A stretch of 54,709 nucleotides of DNA from Micromonospora sp. HK10 (GCF_000982955.1 NZ_KQ058831.1:1-54709), one strand, 5' to 3'; numbered from the stretch's first letter, positions 26,220-34,544 are shown. Notes: a model not told the origin generated them from the sequence alone. Numbers and translations are program-made.

Positions 26220-27131
26220 TCAGCCCTTGACCGCCCCGGCGGTGAGGCCGGAGACGATGTAGCGCTGGAGGAACTGGAACACCAGCACCGTGGGGATCGC
26301 GGTGAGCAGGGTCGCCGCCGCGAAGATCCCGAAGTTGGCGTTGCGCTCGTTGCCCTGGAGCATGCCGTACATACCGACCGCGAGGGTCTTCGAGTTGGTG
26401 CTGGTGAGGAACACGTTCGCCATCAGGAACTCGTTGATCGTGCCGATGAACGCCAACAGGCCGGTCACCGCCAGGATCGGCGCGACCAGCGGCAACATGA
26501 TCCGGAAGAACACCTGGGCGTGGCTTGCGCCGTCCATGGTCGCCGACTCGTCCAGCTCCCGCGGGAGCGTGTCGAAGAAGCCCTTCATCAGCCAGGTGTT
26601 CACGCCGAGCGCGCCACCCATATACAGAAGCAGCAGGCCCCATGGGGTGTTGAAGCCGATCCCGGGCCACAGGTCGGTCACCGTGGCGAAGATCAGGAAG
26701 ATCGCCACGATCGCCAGGAACTGCGGGAACATCTGGATCAGCAGCAGCGAGAGCAGCCCGACCCGGCGACCCCGGAAGCGCATCCGGGAGAAGGCGTACG
26801 CGGCCAGCGCGGAGAGGAAGATCGACGCGAAGGACGCGACCCCGGCGATCAGCAGCGAGTTCAGGAACCAGTGCGCGAACGCGGTCCGCTGGAACAGCTC
26901 GCCGAAGTTGCCGAAGGTCACCCCGGCGGTCGGCACCAGCTCGGTGGACGACAGCGTGCCCAACGGGTTGAGCGCCGCGGAGAGCACGAACACGATCGGG
27001 AAGAGGCTGAACAGCACCCCGAGCACGGCGACGAGGTGTCGCCAGCCGACCTGGGTCAGCCAGCGGTTGCCCCGCCGCCGGGCGGTACCGGCCCGGTTCC
27101 CCGTGGCCGGGACCGCGGTGGGCGTGGTCAC
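26220..27131 (-). CDS. malG: Maltose/maltodextrin ABC permease, MalG-like
   Basis: A 303-residue permease with six membrane helices after a 30-residue cytoplasmic tail. VLGVLFSLFPIVFVLSAALN is the first helix. FLNSLLIAGVASFASIFLSA and MRFRGRR precede the EAA coupling motif ELDESATMDGASHAQVFFRI, and the protein ends QRYIVSGLTAGAVKG, a tail typical of MalG. The start codon overlaps the malF stop by 4 nt. With MalF it forms the membrane channel for maltodextrin uptake. No ATPase gene is in this operon; actinobacteria commonly supply a shared MsiK-type ATPase from elsewhere. Confidence 0.95.
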   Translation of the reverse strand: MTTPTAVPATGNRAGTARRRGNRWLTQVGWRHLVAVLGVLFSLFPIVFVLSAALNPLGTLSSTELVPTAGVTFGNFGELFQRTAFAHWFLNSLLIAGVASFASIFLSALAAYAFSRMRFRGRRVGLLSLLLIQMFPQFLAIVAIFLIFATVTDLWPGIGFNTPWGLLLLYMGGALGVNTWLMKGFFDTLPRELDESATMDGASHAQVFFRIMLPLVAPILAVTGLLAFIGTINEFLMANVFLTSTNSKTLAVGMYGMLQGNERNANFGIFAAATLLTAIPTVLVFQFLQRYIVSGLTAGAVKG

Positions 27132-28771
27132 GAGTACACCTCCTCCTGCTTACGGGTGCGCCGGAAGCTCACGGCGGACACCACCGCGACGATCGTGAAG
27201 ATGAGCAGCGAGATCGCCGCCGCGAACCCGAACTCCGCGCCCTGTGCGCCGAACGCCAGCCGGTACGTGTAGGTGATCAGTAGATCGGTCGCGCCGTTCG
27301 TCGGGTTGTCCGCCGGGAACGGCGCGCCCTCGGTGGTCAGGTAGATCGCGTTGAAGTTGTTGAAGTTGTACGCGAACGACGAGATCAGCAGCGGGGAGAG
27401 CGCGACCAGCAGCAACGGCAGGGTGACCGCCCGGAAGGACTGCCACGGGGACGCGCCGTCGACCGAGGTCGCCTCGGTCAGCTCGCGTGGGATCGCCTGC
27501 AGCGCACCCGTGGTGACCAGGAACATGTACGGATAGCCGAGCCACAGCTGCACGAGAATCACCGCGAAGCGGGCGGTCCAGCTTCCGCCGAACCAGTCGA
27601 CGCCCAGCCCGAACAGGTTGTTGACCAGGCCGAAGTCGGTGTTGAACAGGTCCCGCCAGACCAACAGCATCGCGAATGACGGCATGGCGTAGGGCAGGAT
27701 CAGCAGCACCCGGTAGAGGTTGCTTCCCCGCATCCGCGGCGAGTGCAGGGCCAGCGCGATCAGCATGCCGAGGAGGAACGTCCCGCCGGTGGACGCGATC
27801 GCGAAGGCGAAGTTCCAGACCAGCGTGCCGAGGAACGGCCCGGAGATGGTGTCGTCGGTGAGCACCCGGCTGAAGTTCTGCAACCCGACGTTGACCTTCC
27901 AGCCCTGGGTGAGGCGCTCCCCGTCGGCGGCGACGAACGCGCCGGCCTGCGCGTCCGCGGTCCAGGTCCGGCCGGTCTCGCTGTCCTTGACGCAGTCGCA
28001 CCCGGCGTCGTACGCCCGCACGGCCCGGCCCTCGTAGGCCCGGGTGAGACCGTTGGAGCGGATCGCGCCCCCGGCGGTCGGCACGACCAGATCGGTGATC
28101 TCCTTGCTCCGGACGCTGGCCTGGCCGATGTTCAGCACGGTGTAGCCGTCGGCGGCGGTGACCTTGCCGGTGAGGCTGCTGCTCTCCACCTGACCGGGGT
28201 CGAGCCGGCGCAGGCCACCCGCGTCGCCGGCGAAGACCTCCTTGGTCTTCGGGTCGCCGAGCAGGAAGACCAGCGCGCCGGTGGTCGGGTCGCCCTGGGT
28301 CGCGATGGAGAGGGAGTACTGGGCGGAGCCGGGCACCTGCTTCACCGAGGAGGTCTGGATGGCGACGATGGCGTCGTCCTTGCTGCCGCGGTGCCCGTCG
28401 CCGAAGTTCGTGAAGGCGGTGCTCGCCGTGTAGAGCACCGGGAAGACCTGGAAGGCGATCAGGAAGATCGTGCCGGGGACCAGATACTTGGCCGGGATGT
28501 GCCGCCGACCGAGGTAGAGGTAGCCGAGGCCGGCCGTGGTGGCGGCGAGGATGCCCAGCCCGACCCAGTGCTCGGCCGCCACGAGCGGGAACGCCGCCCA
28601 GATCGCGATCCCGGCCACCAGGCCGAGCAGGACCACCTTGACGGCGAGGCCGGTCGCGGTGATCGGCGCGTGGTTCCGCGCGGTACGGGACGTGCGCGGG
28701 AGCCCGCGGCGAACGGGCCCCCGGCCCGGGGCCTGCTGAGCAGGCCCCGAGCCGGACAGCGACGTGCTCAT
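27128..28771 (-). CDS. malF: Maltose/maltodextrin ABC permease, MalF-like
   Basis: A 547-residue permease. After a 40-residue N-tail come membrane helices (AVKVVLLGLVAGIAIWAAF; YLVPGTIFLIAFQVFPVLYT). A large extracytoplasmic domain of about 200 residues (about 130-330) corresponds to the MalF P2 loop. It contains a Cys pair in YDAGCDCVKDSET that could form a disulfide. The core helices and coupling motif ELTEATSVDGASPWQSFRAV follow. The ATG overlaps the malE TAA by 1 nt (TAATG). The periplasmic loop should contact the binding protein. The assignment rests on both architecture and operon position. Confidence 0.95.
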   Translation of the reverse strand: MSTSLSGSGPAQQAPGRGPVRRGLPRTSRTARNHAPITATGLAVKVVLLGLVAGIAIWAAFPLVAAEHWVGLGILAATTAGLGYLYLGRRHIPAKYLVPGTIFLIAFQVFPVLYTASTAFTNFGDGHRGSKDDAIVAIQTSSVKQVPGSAQYSLSIATQGDPTTGALVFLLGDPKTKEVFAGDAGGLRRLDPGQVESSSLTGKVTAADGYTVLNIGQASVRSKEITDLVVPTAGGAIRSNGLTRAYEGRAVRAYDAGCDCVKDSETGRTWTADAQAGAFVAADGERLTQGWKVNVGLQNFSRVLTDDTISGPFLGTLVWNFAFAIASTGGTFLLGMLIALALHSPRMRGSNLYRVLLILPYAMPSFAMLLVWRDLFNTDFGLVNNLFGLGVDWFGGSWTARFAVILVQLWLGYPYMFLVTTGALQAIPRELTEATSVDGASPWQSFRAVTLPLLLVALSPLLISSFAYNFNNFNAIYLTTEGAPFPADNPTNGATDLLITYTYRLAFGAQGAEFGFAAAISLLIFTIVAVVSAVSFRRTRKQEEVYS

Positions 28772-30021
28772 TACTTGATCTGGCCCGCGATGGTCTTGCC
28801 CGCGGCGGTGATCGTCTTGGCCGGGTCGGCGCCACCGATGACGGCGGCCTCCGCCTTGCCGAACGGGTCCCAGATCGCGGCCATGGCCGGGATCGCCGGG
28901 AGCACCTGGCCGTTCTTGCCGGCCTCGAGCCACTTGGCCAGGTCCGGGTCCTCGCTCTTGACCTGGTCGAAGGCGGCGGTCAGCGCCGGCGGGCGCGGCT
29001 CGGCCCGGTACAGCGCGACGGCCAGCTCGGGCTTGGTCACGTAGTTGGTGACGAACTCCTGGGCGAGCGCCTTGTTCTTGCCCTTGGCGGCGACGTAGAA
29101 CGCCTGCACGCCGACGAACGGCGCGGCCTCCTTGCCGCCGGCGAAGCCGGGGACCGGGGAGATGTCGTAGGCGATGTTGGCCTTCTTGGCGTCGGCGACG
29201 GCCCACGGGCCGGAGACCAGGAAGGCGCACTTCTTGCCGGTGAAGGTGGCGATGGAGTTCTCGCCGGTGATGGAGCGCTTGAGCGCGCCGTCGCCCTTCT
29301 CACCGAGCTTCGCGATCTTCTGGAAGGCGGCGATCGACTCCGGCTTGCCCACGCCGAGGTCCTTCGGGTCGTAGTCGCCGTTGGCCGTGGTGCCGAAGAG
29401 GTAACCGCCGCCCGAGGCGTACAGCGGGTAGACGTGGTACGCGTCGCCGTTCTGGCCGGCCTGGAGGCAGAGGATTTCCTGGACCTTCTTCTGGGCCTTG
29501 AGCTTCTTGCCGGTCTGGACCAGTTCCTCGATCGTCTTCGGCGCCTCGGGGGCCAGCGCGGTGTTGCGCAGCAGCGCGACGTTCTCGGTGGCGTAGGGCA
29601 CGCCGTAGAGCTGGCCGTTGAACGTGACCGCCTTGATCGCGGTCTCGTTGAACGCGCTCTTCTGCTCGGCGGCGAGCTGCACCGGGTCGATGGCGCCGTT
29701 CTGGACCATGTTGCCGATCCAGTCGTGCGCGCCGACCACGACGTCCGGGCCGCTGCCCTGCTGCGACGCGGTGACGAAGTTGGTCTGCAGGTCCTTGGAG
29801 ACGGCCTGGACCTCGACGGTCACGCCGTTCTCCTTGCCGAACTCGTCGGCGAACGGCTTCAGCGCGGCGGCCCGTTTGTCGTCGGCCCAGATGACCAGTT
29901 TGCCGCCGGCCGCCTTGGCGGACTCCTTGGCGGCCGGCTTGTCGCTGTCGCTGCCACCGCAGCCGGACGCGGCGAGCGCCAGGCCGAGGACGGCGACCAC
30001 ACCCGCGGTACGGATGCGCAT
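28771..30021 (-). CDS. malE: Maltose/maltodextrin-binding lipoprotein, MalE-like
   Basis: The ATG, 6 nt after AGGAG, gives 416 residues. The signal peptide MRIRTAGVVAVLGLALAASG ends at a lipobox Cys (AASGC), so it is anchored outside the membrane. The mature protein follows SBP_bac_1: KLVIWADDKRAAALKPFADE, VQAVSKDLQTNFVTASQQG, PDVVVGAHDWIGNM, YGVPYATENVALLRN, CAFLVSGPWAVADAKKANI and RAEPRPPALTAAF. It captures maltodextrins for MalFG. It is the first gene of malE-malF-malG-GH13 and is divergent from a LacI-type regulator, with CTTGC-type dyads between them. Confidence 0.95.
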   Translation of the reverse strand: MRIRTAGVVAVLGLALAASGCGGSDSDKPAAKESAKAAGGKLVIWADDKRAAALKPFADEFGKENGVTVEVQAVSKDLQTNFVTASQQGSGPDVVVGAHDWIGNMVQNGAIDPVQLAAEQKSAFNETAIKAVTFNGQLYGVPYATENVALLRNTALAPEAPKTIEELVQTGKKLKAQKKVQEILCLQAGQNGDAYHVYPLYASGGGYLFGTTANGDYDPKDLGVGKPESIAAFQKIAKLGEKGDGALKRSITGENSIATFTGKKCAFLVSGPWAVADAKKANIAYDISPVPGFAGGKEAAPFVGVQAFYVAAKGKNKALAQEFVTNYVTKPELAVALYRAEPRPPALTAAFDQVKSEDPDLAKWLEAGKNGQVLPAIPAMAAIWDPFGKAEAAVIGGADPAKTITAAGKTIAGQIK

Positions 30022-30146
30022 CGGTACTCCTGTCGTCATGGCGGCCCGCCGAGGGAAGGACGGCTCGCCAGTGGGAAGCTCGGAAAGTTCTTGCTGATCG
30101 GCGCGGGGAATTTGCGCCGCCGGTCTCGCATGTTGCGGGGACGTTA

Positions 30147-30199
30147 GCAAGACGTTGCAGGGAATGGAAGGGCTTGCAGGGGCGTACGCAAGAACTTGC
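30147..30199. promoter_or_regulatory. LacI/MalR operator region with CTTGC-type repeats
   Basis: The perfect dyad GCAAG-AA-CTTGC lies at 30188-30199, the dyad GCAA-N4-TTGC at 30147-30158, GTTGCAG at 30154-30160 and CTTGCAG at 30173-30179. CTTGCAG repeats are, from memory, the motif of Streptomyces MalR/Reg1. The first dyad ends 9 bp before the -10 of the regulator gene, so autoregulation is likely. Confidence 0.75.
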
Positions 30200-30207
30200 C
30201 GGTGAGT

Positions 30208-30213
30208 TACAGT
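30208..30213 (+). promoter_or_regulatory. -10 box of the lacI-type gene (TACAGT), likely leaderless
   Basis: TACAGT fits TANNNT and lies exactly 6 nt before the ATG at 30220. No Shine-Dalgarno precedes that ATG. Together these suggest transcription starts at or next to the A of ATG. No good -35 was found. Confidence 0.5.
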
Positions 30214-30219
30214 GCCGCC

Positions 30220-31425
30220 ATGCGCGCTCGACTGTCCGACATCGCCCAACAGGCCGAAGTCAGCGAGGCCACGGTGTCGCGGGTGCTCAACGACCGCCCC
30301 GGCGTGGCCCCCGAAACCCGGCAGGCCGTCCTGACCGCCCTCGACGTGCTCGGCTACGAGCGCCCCGCCCGGCTGCGCAAGCGCAGTGCCGGGCTGGTCG
30401 GACTGGTGGTCCCGGAGCTGGACAACCCGATCTTCCCGGCCTTCGCCCAGATCATCGAGTCGACGCTGGCGCAGAGCGGGTTCACCCCGGTGCTCTGCAC
30501 CCAGACCCCCGGCGGCGTCACCGAGGACGAGTACGTGGAGATGCTGCTGGACCGGCAGGTCTCCGGGATCGTCTTCGTCTCCGGCCTGCACGCCGACACC
30601 GCCGCCAACCACGACCGGTACCGCGCGCTGATCGCCCGCCCGCTGCCGATCGTCATGATCAACGGGTACGTCGGTGGCATCGCGGCGCCCTTCGTCTCCT
30701 GCGACGACCGGGAGGCCGCCGAGCTGGCCGTGGCGCACCTGGTGGCGCTCGGACACCGCCGGATCGGCCTGATCACCGGGCCGGACCGGTTCGTGCCGGT
30801 GCAGCGCAAGGTGGCCGGCTTCCGGTCCGCCATGACCCGCCTGGTCGGCGCGACCGAGGCCGAGATCGACGCGCTGGCCGAGCTCTCCCTCTTCGGCGTC
30901 GAGGGCGGCGAGGCCGCCGCCGGCCGGCTCATCGAGCGCGGGGTCACCGGCCTGGTCTGCGGCTCCGACCTGATGGCGCTCGGCGCCATCCGCGCCGCCC
31001 GCCAGCGCGGCCTCGCCGTCCCCGGCGACATCTCGGTCGTCGGGTACGACGACTCCCCGCTGATCGCCTTCACCGATCCGCCGCTGACCACCATGCGCCA
31101 GCCGGTCGCCGCGATGGCGGTGGCCGCGGTCCGCGCGCTGGTCGACGAGATCAACGGGCACGCCGCCCCGAACTCCGAATACCTGTTCCGCCCGGAACTC
31201 GTGGTACGCGGCTCGACGGCGGTGGTCCGCCCGGCCGAACCCACCCCGACCAGCGGCCCGGCGGAAACCAGCCCCGCCAGCGGCCCATCAGGAACCGACC
31301 CGGCCAGCGGCCCGTCAGGAACCGGCCCGGCCAGCGGCCCGTCAGGAACCGGCCCGACCGGCCGCCCGGCGGGTGGCCCGCGGCGGCAACGCCCGACCAC
31401 CCCCTCCCTGGCCGTACCAGCCTGA
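30220..31425 (+). CDS. malR: LacI-family maltose-operon regulator, MalR-like
   Basis: A 401-residue LacI/GalR protein. The headpiece LSDIAQQAEVSEATVSRVLN at residues 5-24 is followed by the hinge helix region TALDVLGYERPARLRKRSA. The ligand domain has VGLVVPELDNPIFPAFAQII, LGHRRIGLITGPDRFVPVQR, GLVCGSDLMALGAIRAAR and DISVVGYDDSPLIAFTDPPL. The conserved fold ends near residue 340; a 60-residue Gly/Pro/Ser/Thr tail made of a 9-residue repeat follows. The upstream in-frame starts lie in the operator and are unlikely. It is divergent from malE and upstream of a second GH13 gene, both of which carry matching dyads. Confidence 0.93.
   Translation: MRARLSDIAQQAEVSEATVSRVLNDRPGVAPETRQAVLTALDVLGYERPARLRKRSAGLVGLVVPELDNPIFPAFAQIIESTLAQSGFTPVLCTQTPGGVTEDEYVEMLLDRQVSGIVFVSGLHADTAANHDRYRALIARPLPIVMINGYVGGIAAPFVSCDDREAAELAVAHLVALGHRRIGLITGPDRFVPVQRKVAGFRSAMTRLVGATEAEIDALAELSLFGVEGGEAAAGRLIERGVTGLVCGSDLMALGAIRAARQRGLAVPGDISVVGYDDSPLIAFTDPPLTTMRQPVAAMAVAAVRALVDEINGHAAPNSEYLFRPELVVRGSTAVVRPAEPTPTSGPAETSPASGPSGTDPASGPSGTGPASGPSGTGPTGRPAGGPRRQRPTTPSLAVPA
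31251..31358 (+). repeat. Four 27-bp tandem units at the 3' end of malR
   Basis: Units at 31251, 31278, 31305 and 31332 begin CAGCGGCCC and encode a 9-residue repeat close to S-G-P-S-G-T-G-P-A. Later units differ from each other at only a few bases, so the expansion is recent relative to the gene. Confidence 0.9.
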
Positions 31426-31443
31426 CCCCGCCCTGCCCGCCAG

Positions 31444-31489
31444 CCCTCGCCCCGCCAGCCATCGCCCGCCGTCCCTCGCCCCGCCAGCC
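31444..31489. repeat. Direct repeat after malR
   Basis: The 17-mer CCCTCGCCCCGCCAGCC occurs at 31444-31460 and again at 31473-31489, 19-35 nt after the malR stop. No gene or clear terminator stem is seen here. Confidence 0.65.
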
Positions 31490-31571
31490 CACTGCACCCG
31501 GCTGAGCCCTCACACCCGACCGCGCCCGGGTCCACCGACTGCCGGCCGTCGCTTCACATGATCGACTCTGA

Positions 31572-31748
31572 ATGCCGCAATCCGGCCCATCCGGTCGGCG
31601 GGATGGCACGAGATGCCGCAACCTGGCCCATCCACCCGCAGCGGGATGGCCCGTGATCCACTCCGGATGCGGCAACTCGGCCCTTCCGACCAGGAGGAGG
31701 GCACAAGATGCCGCGACCTGGCCCTTCCCCGCGGCGGGAGGGAGCGAG
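31572..31748. repeat. Four-copy 41-43 bp hairpin-forming repeat
   Basis: Copies at 31572-31612, 31613-31655, 31667-31707 and 31708-31748 begin ATGC(C/G)GC and contain GGCCC(A/T)TCC, an 7-9 nt variable loop and GG(A)(T/A)GG-type right arm. A fifth partial start (ATGCCGCGAAGC) follows at 31749. Each copy can form a 6-bp stem with one bulged base. Two copies use CCATCC/GGATGG and two use CCCTTCC/GGAGGG, a paired change that suggests selection for the stem. The arrangement resembles REP/BIME-type elements. No coding potential is credible. Confidence 0.75.
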
Positions 31749-31780
31749 ATGCCGCGAAGCGGCTGGGGCTTCCGAAGGAC

Positions 31781-31963
31781 GGGACCCGAGACCGGAGACG
31801 GGACGGGACGCGAGACGCGGGACGGGACCCGCGACCGGAGACGGGACGCGAGACGCGGGACGGGACCCACGACCGGAGACGGGACGGGACGCGGGACGCG
31901 GGACGCGGGACCCGAGACGCGGGACCCGAGACGCGGGACGGGACGCGGGACGGACGCGGGTGG
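31781..31963. repeat. Purine-rich GGGACGC-type tandem array
   Basis: Two larger units (31781-31823 and 31824-31861), then a third partial copy, share GGGACCC-GACCGGAGACGGGAC and CGCGGGAC cores. They break down into a 7-bp-like pattern GGGACGC / GGGACCC up to about 31963. The plus strand is strongly G/A-rich. The array ends 28 bp before a CTTGCGCAAG operator-like palindrome. Confidence 0.8.
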
Positions 31964-31990
31964 AACGGCGCCCGGGCGGAGCGCCTTCTT

Positions 31991-32019
31991 CTTGCGCAAG
32001 GAATGCTTGACTCTTGCAG
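31991..32019. promoter_or_regulatory. MalR-type operator upstream of the second GH13 gene
   Basis: The perfect palindrome CTTGCGCAAG (31991-32000) and CTTGCAG (32013-32019) match the elements in the malE-malR intergenic region. They lie about 90-120 bp before the alpha-glucosidase start, so the gene is probably under the same regulator. Confidence 0.7.
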
Positions 32020-32109
32020 TGCTCGGCCGGCATTCTGCTCAGACACCCGCGTCCCGCGTACCCCTGCGGGACGCCGCCGTCTGATGCCAGAGAACGGGGA
32101 TCGTCACCG

Positions 32110-33744
32110 ATGACCGCCGCCACCCCTCCCTCGCCGCCGACCGCCGACAACGACTGGTGGCGCTCCGCGGTCGTCTACCAGGTCTACGTCCGCAGCTTCG
32201 CCGACGCGAACGGCGACGGCGTCGGTGACCTGGCGGGGATCCGGCAGCGGCTGCCGTACCTGCGGGAACTCGGGGTGGACGCACTCTGGCTGACCCCCTT
32301 CTACACCTCACCCCAGGTCGACGCCGGCTACGACGTCGCCGACTACCGGGACGTGGATCCGCTCTTCGGCAACCTGGCCGACTTCGACGCGATGATCACC
32401 GACGCGCACGCGCTGGGCCTGCGGATCATCGTGGACCTGGTACCCAACCACACTTCCAGCGCGCACCCGTGGTTCGTCGCGGCGCTCGCGGCCGGCCCGG
32501 GCTCCCCCGAGCGGTCCCGCTACCTGTTCGCCGATGGCCGGGGCGAGCAGGGCGAGTTGCCACCCAACGACTGGGAGAGCATCTTCGGCGGTACGGCCTG
32601 GACCCGGGTGCCGGACGGGCAGTGGTACCTGCACCTGTTCGACCCGGCCCAGCCCGACCTGAACTGGCGCCACCCGGAGGTACGCGCCGAGTTCGAGGAC
32701 ATCCTGCGGTTCTGGCTCGACCGGGGCGTGGACGGTTTCCGGATCGACGTGGCCCACGGAATGATCAAGGCCGAAGGGCTGCCGGACGTCGGCTTCAACT
32801 CGATGACCACCGGCCGGCGCCAGTCGGAACTGCTCGGCAAGGGCCGGCTGCCGTACTTCGACCAGGACGAGGTGCACGAGATCTACCGCGCCTGGCGGCC
32901 GATCCTGGACAGCTACCCGGGCGGCCGGATGGCGGTGGCCGAGGCGTGGGCCGAGACTCCGCAGCGGCTGGCCCGCTACATCGGCCCGGACGAGCTGCAC
33001 CAGGCGTTCAGCTTCGACTTCCTCGACGCCACCTGGTCGGCCGACTCGTTCCGCAAGGTCATCGACACCGCGCTGGCCGAGTCGACCATCGTCGGCGCCC
33101 CGACCACCTGGGTGCTCTCCAACCACGACCGGCAGCGGCACGTCACCCGGTACGGCGACGGCGAGGTCGGTCTGCGCCGGGCCCGGGCCGCCGCCCTGCT
33201 GATGCTCGCCCTGCCCGGCTGCGCGTACGTCTACCAGGGCGAGGAGCTGGGCCTGCCGGAGGTGCTCGACCTTCCCGACGGGCTGCGGCAGGACCCGGCG
33301 TTCCTGCGTACCGGGGAGAGCCGGGACGGCTGCCGGGTGCCGATCCCGTGGGGCGGCGAGCTGGCCCCGTACGGCTTCGGTCCGGCGGGCAGCGAACTGA
33401 GCTGGCTGCCGGCCCCGGCGACCTGGCGCGGCCTCTCGGTCGCGGCCCAGGCCGGCGTGCCCGGCTCGACGCTGGAGCTCTACCGGACCGCCCTGCGGGT
33501 CCGGCACGAGCACCCGGCGCTGGCCGGCACCGACGGCATCAGCTGGCTGGAGACCGAGCCGGGCGTGCTGGCGTTCCGCCGCACCGCCGGGAACACCGAG
33601 CTGACCTGTGTGGTCAACATCAGCGGCGCGGCGGCCACGATCATCGGCTACGGCCGGCCGGTGGTCGCCAGCGCCGGCCTCACCGAGCGGGGCGACGGGC
33701 ACGTCCTGCCGGTGGACGCGGCTGCGTGGTTCGAACGGCGCTGA
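32110..33744 (+). CDS. GH13 alpha-glucosidase / oligo-1,6-glucosidase-like
   Basis: A 544-residue GH13 enzyme: SAVVYQVYVRSFADANGDGVGDLAGI at the barrel start, then DALWLTPFYTSPQVDAGYDV, VDLVPNHTSSAHPWF, and the exo-glucosidase signature QPDLNW. The nucleophile is in GFRIDVAHGM, the acid/base Glu in MAVAEAW, and the third acid in VLSNHDRQRHVTRY. No signal peptide is present, so it acts in the cytosol on short maltooligosaccharides released by the first hydrolase. The ATG at 32110 has a weak GGGG box; the frame is open 32 codons upstream through the operator-proximal region, with no family similarity. It probably belongs to the MalR regulon. Confidence 0.95.
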   Translation: MTAATPPSPPTADNDWWRSAVVYQVYVRSFADANGDGVGDLAGIRQRLPYLRELGVDALWLTPFYTSPQVDAGYDVADYRDVDPLFGNLADFDAMITDAHALGLRIIVDLVPNHTSSAHPWFVAALAAGPGSPERSRYLFADGRGEQGELPPNDWESIFGGTAWTRVPDGQWYLHLFDPAQPDLNWRHPEVRAEFEDILRFWLDRGVDGFRIDVAHGMIKAEGLPDVGFNSMTTGRRQSELLGKGRLPYFDQDEVHEIYRAWRPILDSYPGGRMAVAEAWAETPQRLARYIGPDELHQAFSFDFLDATWSADSFRKVIDTALAESTIVGAPTTWVLSNHDRQRHVTRYGDGEVGLRRARAAALLMLALPGCAYVYQGEELGLPEVLDLPDGLRQDPAFLRTGESRDGCRVPIPWGGELAPYGFGPAGSELSWLPAPATWRGLSVAAQAGVPGSTLELYRTALRVRHEHPALAGTDGISWLETEPGVLAFRRTAGNTELTCVVNISGAAATIIGYGRPVVASAGLTERGDGHVLPVDAAAWFERR

Positions 33745-33906
33745 GCCGGGTAACCCGCCAATGACCTGGTCGTCCGTTGTGCCCCGCGCCGACGGGCGGC
33801 TGGGCTGCCGACCCCTTGTGGTGGGGGGTGAGGTGGCGCCGGCCCCTCGGGGATCTCGATCTCCGGGGGGTCGGTGTCCATCTGGGACCGTGCGGTACGA
33901 CGGGGG

Positions 33907-34026
33907 ATGACCGCACGCGTGGCGCGGCACGCCCCTCGACGCCGGCGACCTCGATCCGATGGCCCGGTTCTGGTCGGCCGCCCTCGGCTGCCGGGTCCGA
34001 CCGGGCGGCGACGGCAGCCCTGACGC
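33907..34026 (+). pseudogene. Decayed VOC/glyoxalase-family gene fragment
   Basis: An ATG at 33907 begins MTARVARHAP, but the recognisable VOC N-terminal motif appears in another frame from 33929: TPLDAGDLDPMARFWSAALG, then CRVRPGG. This matches the usual opening of glyoxalase-like proteins. A frameshift between the start and the motif, and the absence of the remaining 90-100 residues, point to a remnant. It ends against the 3' end of the convergent minus-strand gene. Confidence 0.6.
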
Positions 34027-34542
34027 TCAGGCGCCCCGGGCGGCGAGCAGCGTGGCGATCCGCGCGAAGCCGGCGTGGACCTCCTCGGCGCTGGGCGGGT
34101 TCGCCGGCTGCGGTTCCGGTTCCCGCTCGGCGGCCAACTCCAGTTCCTCGTCGATGACGTCCTCGAAGTCGCCGTACAGGTCCGCCTCGTCGAGCCGGGC
34201 CGCCTCGTCCTCGGCGGCGAGTTGCGCGGCGGCGATCTCGCTGCGGATCTCCTCCGGGGTCAGCGCCGGCACCAGCGGCTCCACCACCGCCATCAGCTGC
34301 TCCTCGGCGACCACCGCCTCGGCCAGGGCGAGCGCGTGGGGCCGCTCGTACGGGCCGCAGACGACGGGCTCCCACTCGTCGCCGTCGCCCAGCGGGCCGA
34401 AGGTGATGATCCACGGCAGGCCGAGCATCGGCGAGTCGTCCGGCAGGTCCAGTGTCACGAGTGCGCCCACCGGCCCATCATGGTCGTTCCCGGCGCGGGC
34501 GCGGGCCGCATTGCCCCCAAGTCCCTCCGCTCCGGCGGTCAC
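34027..34542 (-). CDS. Hypothetical acidic protein in a gntR-yihY operon
   Basis: Up to 171 residues from GTG 34542, 2 nt after the gntR stop. The conserved-looking part starts at VGALVTLDLPDDSPMLGLPW (possible GTG start at 34470). It continues WIITFGPLGDGDEWEPVVCG, then a long acidic helical region (PEEIRSEIAAAQLAAEDEAA; DFEDVIDEELELAAEREPEP) and a short helix FARIATLLAARG. No signal peptide, membrane segment or named family is recognised. It is third in the operon after yihY and gntR, so it may be co-regulated by that GntR protein. Confidence 0.7.
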   Translation of the reverse strand: MTAGAEGLGGNAARARAGNDHDGPVGALVTLDLPDDSPMLGLPWIITFGPLGDGDEWEPVVCGPYERPHALALAEAVVAEEQLMAVVEPLVPALTPEEIRSEIAAAQLAAEDEAARLDEADLYGDFEDVIDEELELAAEREPEPQPANPPSAEEVHAGFARIATLLAARGA

Positions 34543-34544
34543 TC

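Noticed and set aside
26220..30021. A malK-type ATPase in the maltodextrin operon
   Set aside because: All frames from malE to the GH13 gene are accounted for and none contains ABC motifs.
31570..31963. CRISPR array or coding repeats
   Set aside because: Repeats abut without unique spacers, vary in length and are not next to cas genes; frames through them give only low-complexity peptides.
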